From: Melittangium boletus DSM 14713
GTDB lineage: Bacteria; Myxococcota; Myxococcia; Myxococcales; Myxococcaceae
DNA length: 64,000 bases
Assembly (NCBI RefSeq): GCF_002305855.1
Contig: NZ_CP022163.1
Coordinates: 9,305,765 to 9,369,764 of the forward strand
Reading direction: 5' to 3'
Numbering within the stretch: position 1 is the first letter of the stretch; every line of letters starts with the position of its first letter. Made by a program: the position numbers and the translations under genes. The notes beneath the pieces are model-generated. The model was not told the DNA's origin. It worked only from the letters and a program-made list of their open reading frames with translations, and made no database searches. This document shows, piece after piece, positions 1 to 8,300 of the stretch.

Positions 1-1274
1 TCGTCGCCCTGGAAGAGATCCTCCCGGGGCGAGGGCTGCAGCATGAAGACCACCTGGAAGATGGGCGTGCTGTTGGAGTGACGCTCCGGGTTGAGCCGCT
101 CCACGAGCAGGTGGAAGGGAAAGTCCTGATGGGCGAGCGCGCCGACGACCGTGGGCCTCAGCCGCCCGAGCAGTTGCCGGAACGAGGGGTTCCCGGAGAG
201 GTCTCCCCTCAGCGCGATCATGTTCATGAAGTTGCCCACGACCTGGGCGAACTTCGGCTGGGTGCGCCCCAGGGTGGGCGAGCCCACCACGAGATCCTCC
301 TGGCCCGTGTAGCGGTGCAGCAGCACCATGAACGCGGCGAGGAGGGTGTTGTAGAGCGTGACGCCTTCGCGCTCGCACAGGGCGCGCAGGCGCTGGGTCA
401 ACGCGCTGCTCAGCGACACCCGCGTGGAGGAGCCCGCGTAGTGCTGCACCGCGGGGCGCGGGCGCGCGAAGGGAAGATCGAGCACGGACGGCGAGTCCGC
501 GAGCTGCCGGGACCAGTAGGCCCAGAGCCGTTGTCCCTCTTCCCCCGCCAGCATCTCGGACTGCCAGCGCACGAAGTCCACGTACGTCGCCTGGGGCGGA
601 GGCAGCGCGGCGGGTTGGCCCGCCTTCTCCGCCCCGTACAGGTGCCGCACCAGCTCGTCCCCGAGGATCAACAGGGACCAACCGTCATAGACGATGTGGT
701 GGATGACGAAGAGCAGCACATGGTCCCGGGGTCCCCGGGAGAACAGGTGCACGCGCATCAACGGCCCGCGCTCCAGGGAGAACGGCAGCTCATAGGCCTG
801 GATCACCCGGGCCCGCAGCGCCTCGGGAGCCAGGTCCGGCACCTCCACGTGTTCGAAGTGGACGGTGCCGCGCTGATGCACCTTCTGGATGGGCTGGCCC
901 TGGTGCGTCGCGAACGTCGTGCGCAACGCCCCATGGCGCTCGAGCAGCGCCTGACAGGCCCGGCGCAACGCGGCGACATCCAGCTCGGAGATGATCCGGA
1001 TGGACAGCGACGTGTTGTACGCCGAGCTGGAAGGCGCGAGCTGTGAGACGAACCACAGCGCCTGCTGCCCCCGGGAGAGAGGATGAACGGACTCTCCCTC
1101 GGCGGCGAGCTGACGCAGATGCTGAATGAGCGCGGCCTTATGGCCGGCGACCAGGCTCAAGGTCTCCGGAGAAAGAGCTCCCTTGGGCGCCCGGTACTTC
1201 AACCGGTCACCCTCGACCCAGAGCGTGACGCCCTGCCTGGACAGCTCGGCCACCAGTTCTTCCGCGCTCATCAT
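1..1274 (-). CDS. NRPS subunit, TubC_N docking + condensation domain (partial; MtaG/MelG-like)
   Basis: The 5' part of an NRPS gene that runs off the left edge. Translation from the ATG at 1274 starts MMSAEELVAEL and gives a TubC_N-type docking domain (about residues 1-55), then a condensation domain whose active-site motif HHIVYDGWS lies near residue 170. The C domain continues to the window edge; no adenylation domain is visible. The ATG overlaps the stop of the upstream PKS (TGATG), so translation is coupled. In myxothiazol and melithiazol clusters this position is held by the last NRPS, which adds an amino acid (glycine in myxothiazol) and cleaves it oxidatively to leave a terminal amide. 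That role is inferred from position only, because the A, monooxygenase and release domains lie outside the window. The gene is not a standalone C domain. Confidence 0.9.
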   Translation of the reverse strand, partial: MMSAEELVAELSRQGVTLWVEGDRLKYRAPKGALSPETLSLVAGHKAALIQHLRQLAAEGESVHPLSRGQQALWFVSQLAPSSSAYNTSLSIRIISELDVAALRRACQALLERHGALRTTFATHQGQPIQKVHQRGTVHFEHVEVPDLAPEALRARVIQAYELPFSLERGPLMRVHLFSRGPRDHVLLFVIHHIVYDGWSLLILGDELVRHLYGAEKAGQPAALPPPQATYVDFVRWQSEMLAGEEGQRLWAYWSRQLADSPSVLDLPFARPRPAVQHYAGSSTRVSLSSALTQRLRALCEREGVTLYNTLLAAFMVLLHRYTGQEDLVVGSPTLGRTQPKFAQVVGNFMNMIALRGDLSGNPSFRQLLGRLRPTVVGALAHQDFPFHLLVERLNPERHSNSTPIFQVVFMLQPSPREDLFQGD

Positions 1275-4200
1275 CACAGCTCGCCTTCCTCCCAGTCCGC
1301 CGCCTTGGGAGCGGCCACGCCCGTGCTCGACAACCGCTCCGCCACGCTCTTGGACAGACGCGCGAGGCTCGCGCCCTCGAGCAGCTCGTCCAGCGGCACG
1401 TTGACCCCCGTCTCCACGTGGATCTTGTGCTTCAACTCCATGGTCAACAGGGAGTCCATGCCGAGCGTGTGCAGCGGCTGGCTCAGATCCAGCTTGGCGG
1501 CCGGCATCCGCAGCAGGTTGGCGGTCTGCTCACGCAGGTAGCCATCCAGCAACACCCCGCGCTGGCTGGCGTCGGCGTTGAGCAGCGCATGGGCGAAGGC
1601 GCTCGTCTCCGAATCGGCTGCCGAGGCGGACACCTCGGGCACGGGCGGGACCACGTACTGCTTGGCCTCCACCTGGCTGTAGGCCGTGGCGTACGGCAAC
1701 TGCTTGTTCAACTGCGTCCGGTTGATGCGCCGCAGCGTCTCCACGTCCCGCGAGTCGTCCTTCGTCACCATGAACAGGCCGTAGGCGGCGAGCCGGCGGC
1801 TGAGCAACTCGCCCAGCATGTGGATGCCGTGCAGGTGCTCGCGCGTCACCGCGTCCGAGTCCCGCGTCACCCGCTCGAAGTTCTTCGGGAACTCGGCGTC
1901 GTGCAGGAAGTTGGCGATCTCCTGGGTGGCGTCCACGCACTCGACGACGCGCAGGTGGTTGCGCGCGAGCAGTTCCGCCCACTCGCCCACGGGGACGAAC
2001 TGGGTGGTCGACTCGGGGTGCTCGATGGGCGAGACCATGTTGGACATGGTCTCCGCCATGATCAGCAGGCCGCCGGGCTTCATGCTGCGGCTGATGTTGG
2101 CGAAGAGGTCCGACTTGGCCCGGATGTGGTGGATGACCTGGTAGGCGATCACCAGATCATAGGTGGACGGGAATTGATCCCGCGAGCTGTCCTGGTAGTG
2201 CAGCAGGACGCGGCCATCGAGCCCCAGCGCGCGGATGCGCTGACGCCCCACCTCGATCTGATCCGGCGAGATGTTGCAGCCATGCAGCTCCAGGTGCGGA
2301 TGCGCCCGGGCGAGATCGACGAGGTCCGCCGCGTGGCCGCAGCCGATGTCGAGCACGCGCGTCCGCGTCGAGAAGTCGACGCCCCGGTAGAGGATGCGGG
2401 CCATCTCCTGGTTCGCCTTGAGGGCGATGTCGTAGTAGGCGCGGTAGCTCTGCTCCTGGGGCTCGGGCCGGTAGAGGGAGATCCACGAGAAGCCCGGGAT
2501 GACCTCACGCAACGTGGCGAAGCGCAGCGAGGGCACCTCGAACGCGGAGTTGACCTCCAGGAGGTGCACGACGCTCCGGTAGAAGGACACGAGCGTATCC
2601 GTGTTGGGGATGAGCGAGTCGATCCAGTAGCGCTCACGCTGGAAGGGATAGGTGGGCAGGGAGGTGCGACGCCGCGCCCCTCCGGCGCTCACGCTCGCCC
2701 AGTCCACTTCCACGCCCCGCGCGTACAGCTTCGCCAGGCCGCCCAGCATCTGCTTCCAGTCCCCCACTCCCGGCTTGAGCGTCCCCACCCACTCCCCTTC
2801 CTCCCCCAGGTACTTGCGCCCCACCGCCACCAGCGTCGGCTTGGGCCCCACCTCCACGAATACCCTCTGGCCCCTCTCGTACAGCCCCTTGAGCCCTTCC
2901 CAGTACTTCACCGGCTCCCTCACCTGCTTCTTCCAGTACTCCCCCTGGCTGACCTCTTCCCCCTTCACCGGCCTGCCGCTCACGTTCCCCACCAGCTCCA
3001 CGCTCGGCCTCCCCCACTTCACCTTCCCCAACACCTTCCCGTACTCCTCCAGCATCGGCTCCATCAGCGGCGAGTGGAACGCGTGCGTCGTCTTCAACTC
3101 CCGGCTCTCCACCCCCTCCTTCCTCAGCTCCTCCACCACCCCTTCCACTTCCTTCTCCCCTCCCGCCACCACCGTCTCCCGGGGGCCATTCACCGCCGCC
3201 ACCGACACCCGGCTCTCCTTCCCCTTGAGCGCCTGGCGCACCTTCCCCTCCTCCGCCATCACCACCACCATCTTCCCCTTCTCCCCCAAACCCTCCATCA
3301 GCTGGCCTCTCTTCGCCACCAGCTCCAGCCCCTCCTCCAGGCTCATCACCTCCGCCACGCACGCCGCCACGTACTCGCCCAGGCTGTGTCCCAGCACCGC
3401 CCCCGGCTTCACTCCCCACCCCATCCACACCTTCGCCAGCGCGTACTCCACCGCGAACAGCGCCGGCTGCGCCACGCTCGCCTTACTCAGCAGTGCTCCC
3501 TTGCCTCCGTAGAGCACTTCCACCAGCGACTCCCCCATCAGCGGCCGCAACACCTCGTCGCACCGCTTCATGGTTTCGCGGAACACCGGCTCCGTCTCGT
3601 ACAGCTCCTGGCCCATTCCCTCCGCCTGCGAGCCCTGGCCCGTGAACAGGAACACCACTTCCTGCACCCTTCCCGCCTCCCGGCTCACCGCTCCCTGCTC
3701 CGGCGCCTCTCCCTTCGCCAGCGCCTCCACCTGCTCGCGCAGCTGCTGCACGCTCTCGGCCACCACCGCCGCCCGGTGCGCGAAGTGCGCCCGGCCCGCG
3801 TTCGCCGTGAAGCACACCTCCTCCAGCTTCGCTTCCGGGTGCGCCTCCAGGTACTTCACGTACCGGCTCGCCAGCTCCCGCAGGCTCTCGGCGTTGCGCG
3901 CGGACAGGCTCATCACGTGCAGCGGACGGCCCTTGCCCTCGGCCTTCCGCTCCACTTCCGGAGCCTCCTCCAGCACCACGTGCGCGTTCGTTCCGCTGGC
4001 GCCAAACGAGCTCACGCCCGCCACGCGCGGACCCTGCCCGGCGGCCCACGGCGTGAGCTGCGTGGGGATCTCCACCGGCAGCTCGTTCCAGGGGATATAG
4101 GGATTGCCCCGCTTGAAGTGCAGATGGGCGGGGATCTCCCGGTGCTTCAGGCTGAGCGCGAGCTTGATGAGGCCCGCGATGCCCGAGGCGAACTCCAGGT

Positions 4201-5356
4201 GGCCGATGTTCGTCTTCACCGAGCCGACGCGCAGCGGCCGAGACTTCTCGCGCGTGGGACCGAACACGGCGCCAATGGCGCGCATCTCGATGGGGTCGCC
4301 CAGCGCGGTGCCCGTGCCGTGCGCTTCCACGTAGTCCACCTGCTCGGGCTGGAGCCCAGCGTTATCCAGCGCCTTGCGGATGACCTGCTGCTGCGCGAGC
4401 CCGTTGGGCACCGTCAGATCGCTGCTGTGCCCGTCCTGGTTGGTCGCCGTGCCACGGATGACCGCCAGGATGTTGTCCTCGTCCTTGATGGCCTCGGACA
4501 GGCGCTTGAGCACGACCATGCCGCACCCTTCGCCACGGCCGTAGCCATCCGCGGAGGCGTCGAACGTCTTGCAGCGGCCGTCGACGGCCAGCATGCGGGC
4601 CTTGCTGGTGGTGATCCACCCCTGGGGCATGAGCAGCAGGCTCACGCCGCCCACGAGCGCCAGCGAGGACTCGCCCGAGCGCAGGCTCTGACAGGCCAGG
4701 TGCACCGCCACGAGCGAGGAGGAACATGCCGTGTCCACGGCGAGGCTCGGGCCCTGGAGATCCAGGAAGTGCGACAGGCGGCCGGTGGCGAACGTGAGCA
4801 GGGTTCCAGTGAGGTAGCTCGCGTCGATGCGGTCGGCGCCCTCATCCGCCCGGAGCTGGGTGTACTCGCCGGTGGCCCCCCCGACGAAGATGCCCGTCTT
4901 GCTCCCCGCGAGGCTCCGAGGCGAAATCCCCGCGTTCTCCAGCGCCTCCCAGGTCACCTCGAGCAGGAGGCGGTGCTGCGGATCCAGGTTCACCGCCGAG
5001 CGGGGCGGAATGCCAAAGAAGTAGGGATCGAAAAGATCCACGCCGTCCACGAAGGCACCGTTGCGCGTGTACACCTTCCCCGGAACCGAGGGATCCGGAT
5101 CATAGTACGCGTTCACGTCCCAGCGGCTGGAAGGCACTTCCTGGACCGCGTCCACGCCCCCGCTCAGCAACTTCCAATAGGACTCGGGGCTGTTCGCTCC
5201 ACCCGGAAACCGGCACCCCACGCCAATGATGGCGATGGGCTCGGTGGCGCTGCTCTCCGGGACGCTTTCGCCCGCGGAGCGCAGCAGCATCTTGGCCAGG
5301 TTCACGCGCTTCTCTGGCGACAGACCACGAACCAACTTCTCCATGACATCACTCAT
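1274..5356 (-). CDS. Type I PKS module KS-AT-OMT-ACP (MtaF-like, beta-methoxyacrylate forming)
   Basis: A 1360-aa single PKS module. The N-terminal 35 residues look like a docking helix. KS spans about 40-465, with catalytic Cys in DTACSSSL, HGTGT and KTNIGHLE. AT spans about 500-910, with GHSLGE and the HAFH motif of malonyl-CoA-specific ATs. A SAM methyltransferase spans about 920-1230, with VLDIGCGHAADL near residue 998. ACP has LGMDSLL near 1294. There is no KR, so the beta-keto group stays and its enol is the expected target of the methyltransferase; this gives the beta-methoxyacrylate pharmacophore, as proposed for MtaF. The start codon overlaps the upstream stop (ATGA), and the stop overlaps the next start. 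The AT segment is a near copy of the AT in the 20998 gene. Confidence 0.93.
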   Translation of the reverse strand: MSDVMEKLVRGLSPEKRVNLAKMLLRSAGESVPESSATEPIAIIGVGCRFPGGANSPESYWKLLSGGVDAVQEVPSSRWDVNAYYDPDPSVPGKVYTRNGAFVDGVDLFDPYFFGIPPRSAVNLDPQHRLLLEVTWEALENAGISPRSLAGSKTGIFVGGATGEYTQLRADEGADRIDASYLTGTLLTFATGRLSHFLDLQGPSLAVDTACSSSLVAVHLACQSLRSGESSLALVGGVSLLLMPQGWITTSKARMLAVDGRCKTFDASADGYGRGEGCGMVVLKRLSEAIKDEDNILAVIRGTATNQDGHSSDLTVPNGLAQQQVIRKALDNAGLQPEQVDYVEAHGTGTALGDPIEMRAIGAVFGPTREKSRPLRVGSVKTNIGHLEFASGIAGLIKLALSLKHREIPAHLHFKRGNPYIPWNELPVEIPTQLTPWAAGQGPRVAGVSSFGASGTNAHVVLEEAPEVERKAEGKGRPLHVMSLSARNAESLRELASRYVKYLEAHPEAKLEEVCFTANAGRAHFAHRAAVVAESVQQLREQVEALAKGEAPEQGAVSREAGRVQEVVFLFTGQGSQAEGMGQELYETEPVFRETMKRCDEVLRPLMGESLVEVLYGGKGALLSKASVAQPALFAVEYALAKVWMGWGVKPGAVLGHSLGEYVAACVAEVMSLEEGLELVAKRGQLMEGLGEKGKMVVVMAEEGKVRQALKGKESRVSVAAVNGPRETVVAGGEKEVEGVVEELRKEGVESRELKTTHAFHSPLMEPMLEEYGKVLGKVKWGRPSVELVGNVSGRPVKGEEVSQGEYWKKQVREPVKYWEGLKGLYERGQRVFVEVGPKPTLVAVGRKYLGEEGEWVGTLKPGVGDWKQMLGGLAKLYARGVEVDWASVSAGGARRRTSLPTYPFQRERYWIDSLIPNTDTLVSFYRSVVHLLEVNSAFEVPSLRFATLREVIPGFSWISLYRPEPQEQSYRAYYDIALKANQEMARILYRGVDFSTRTRVLDIGCGHAADLVDLARAHPHLELHGCNISPDQIEVGRQRIRALGLDGRVLLHYQDSSRDQFPSTYDLVIAYQVIHHIRAKSDLFANISRSMKPGGLLIMAETMSNMVSPIEHPESTTQFVPVGEWAELLARNHLRVVECVDATQEIANFLHDAEFPKNFERVTRDSDAVTREHLHGIHMLGELLSRRLAAYGLFMVTKDDSRDVETLRRINRTQLNKQLPYATAYSQVEAKQYVVPPVPEVSASAADSETSAFAHALLNADASQRGVLLDGYLREQTANLLRMPAAKLDLSQPLHTLGMDSLLTMELKHKIHVETGVNVPLDELLEGASLARLSKSVAERLSSTGVAAPKAADWEEGEL
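2631..3852 (-). repeat. 1.22-kb AT-domain repeat, copy 1
   Basis: Nearly identical to 14043-15264 at a constant offset of 11,412 bases. By eye I count about five mismatches in 1222 bases, for example around 2665-2668, 2988-2991 and 3550. Identity drops abruptly on both sides while the neighbouring KS and methyltransferase/DH sequences differ. The segment covers the end of the KS-AT linker, the whole malonyl-CoA AT and the post-AT linker. This is direct same-orientation duplication or recent gene conversion inside the assembly line. Confidence 0.95.
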
Positions 5357-8300
5357 TTGGAACCGTCTCCGGAAAGGGATTGCGCCAGCGAATGCAGCTC
5401 GGTCTCGGACAACCGTTGTGCCTCGCCCAACAACTCGAGAATGGCATCGTCCACGGGAGCGGAATCCTCCGGCGCGGCGATGGGGATGGAAGGAGGTGCG
5501 ACATGCGCGGGAATGAGCGCCGCGAAGGCAGGCAACTCCTTCGCGAGGAAGTTCGTCAACTCATCAACAGTGGGATACTCGAAGACGAGAGTGGACGGCA
5601 ACTTGTGCCGGAAACTCTTCTCCAGGTGGTTCTTCAGCTCCACGGACATGAGTGAGTTCATGCCCATCTGGAAGAAGCCTCGATGGGGCGCCAGCGCGGA
5701 GGGCTCGGCCCCCAGCACCCGCGCCGCGACCTGGCGCACATGCTCCAGCAGCACACCCCGGCGCCTGCCCGAGGGCGCCTCCTCCAACTGACGCAACAGC
5801 TCGGAGCGCGTATCGCGCTCGGGCGCCTTCGACGCCGCCACGGCCCGTCCGGACTGGATGTCGTCGAGCAGGGGCCGCCGCCGCTTGGCCTCGTGAATGG
5901 GCTTGAAGCGGTTCCAGTCCACGGACGCCACCGTGCGCCGGATGGCGCCCGAGCCCACGAGTTGATCCATGGCGGCGAGCGCCGAGGCGGTGGGCATCGC
6001 CTCCAGGCCCACCGAGGCGAAGAAGCGCAGGGCCTCCTCGGAACCCGCCATGCCGCCCTCGCTCCACTGGCCCCAGTTGACACACGTCGCCACGAGCCCC
6101 TGGGCATGGCGGTATCCGGCGAAGGCCTCGAGGAAGTGGTTGGCCGCCGCGTAGGCCGCCATTCCCTGCGCGCCCCAGACGGAAGACGCCGAGGAGAACA
6201 GGACGAAGCAGTCCAGGGGCAGATCCCGGGTGGACTCGTGCAGCGCCTGGGCCCCCTTGACCTTGGAATGGAAGACCGAGGCCATGAGCGCCGCGTCCGT
6301 CTCGACGAGCGGCCGGTGCACCGACACACCCGCCGCGTGGAAGATGCCTCGCAGGGGAAGAGGACCCGCGCGCAGCTCGCCCACCAGCGCGGCCACCTGC
6401 TGGGACTCCCCGACGTCACACCGGACGACCTTCACCGAGGCCCCCTGGGACTCGAGCTCCCGGACCGTGCGAACCTGCCGTCCGGCGGCGCTGTCCGCGG
6501 AGAGCGCATCCCACTGGCTCGCCTCCGACAGGCCCGTGCGGCCCACCAGGACGAGGTGCCGGGCACCGCGCGACACCAGCCATCGCGCGACCTGGAGACC
6601 CAGTCCGCCCAAACCGCCGGTGATCAAGTAGACGCCATCCGCGCGCCAGGCCACCGGGCCCGCCGCCGCCGGCGCGGCACGCACCAACCGGGCCACGTGC
6701 CGTGACCCCGCGCGATAGGCGATCTGATCCTCTCCGTCGGAATGGAGCAGGTCCTCGCACAGCGCGTCCACATGGCTCGCGTTCCACTCCGACGGCAGAT
6801 CGAGCAGGCCTCCCCACAGCTCCGGATGCTCCAGGGCGAGCACGCGACCCGCGCCCCACAGCGGCGCCAGCGTCACGGAGGGGATGTCCTTGCCCACGGC
6901 CTGCGCGCCTCGCGTGACCAGCCACAGCCGCGCGCCCGGGCTCGACGACCGGCCCAGGCCCTGGACCAACGAGGGCAGGCTCTCGCAGCCCGTGGCCAGC
7001 ACCTCGCTCAGCGAGCCTCCATCCAGCGTCCACAGGTGCACCACGCCCCGCCAGGCGCCCTGGGCCACCTGCTCGAAGCGCTTCTCCTCATTCGCGTGCA
7101 GCAGCGTGCAGGGCTCGCCCTTCGCGCGCAGCCGCTCCGCCAGGGCCTGGCCCACTCCGGAGCGATCCGAGAGGATCAACCACGCGCTGGACGCCGCGCT
7201 CGTGCGCGAGGCCTCCCCCTGCCCGGACCCGCGCGCCTTGTGGGGCCACGACACGTCGTAGAACCAATCGCGCGGCGCGGACAGGGCCGCGCGGGCAGTG
7301 TCCTGGTCCGCGGGCTCCGCCCAATCCGCTCCGCCGTTCTCGAACTCGGCGTACGGGGTGAGGGCGCCGAGCTTCGCCTGGTTCACCCGCGCCAGGTAGG
7401 ACGGACTCGCGTACTCGTCCTTCTGGATGATCAACAGCGCGTAGCTCATCAGGCCCTTCTCGAGCGCCTTGCCGAAGTTGCGCATGGCGTCGAAGTTGCG
7501 GCGCACCAGCTCGTTCAACTTGAAGCGCTCGGTGACGCGCTCCAGGTTCTGGTCGAACGAGGGATCCTCCAGGAAGAGCGAGGCCTCGCGGCTGATGTCG
7601 ACGCCCTCCACCAGGCGGAAGTTGTGGCGCGAGAGCACGTCCGCCCACTCCTCCGCGCTGCTGTTGTAGGAGGCCGTCTCCTCGATGTTGATGGCCGACA
7701 CGCCCGCGGCGATGAAGTCCGCGAGCAGCAAGAAGCCGCCGTTGTTCAGGCTGCGCGCGAGGTTGGAGAACAGCGCGTCCTTGTCGGCGATGTGGGTGGC
7801 GACCTCGAAGCCGAACGCCACGTCATAGCGGTCCGGGAAGGCATCCTTGGCGCTGTCGCGCGCGAAGACCCGGATGCGATCCTCGAAGCCGCGCTCCCGC
7901 ACGCGCCTCGCGTCGACGGCGGCCTGCTCGGCGGAGATGGTGTAGCCGTGCAGCTTGAGGTGCGGATGGCGGCGGGCGAGCGAGAGGAGATCGGACGCGT
8001 AGCCGCAGCCGAAGTCGAGCACCTTGCGCACCGACTCCCAGCGCACGCCCCCGAACAGCACCGAGCGCAGGCCCCGCTGTCCATCGAGCAGCACGTCCTT
8101 GTGCTCCGGCGTCTCCGACATGCCGTACACGTTCAACAGCCAGGAGAAGCCCGGGACGGGCCGCCGCATGATGCCGAAGGTCAGGTAGACCTCGTCCGGT
8201 TGGAGCACCCGCTCCAGCTCGGCCGAGTCGTCATAGAAGCGCGACGCCGTTCCTTCCCCGTGCAGGGACGCGGCGGGCACCTCGGCGCTCTCCTCGGACG

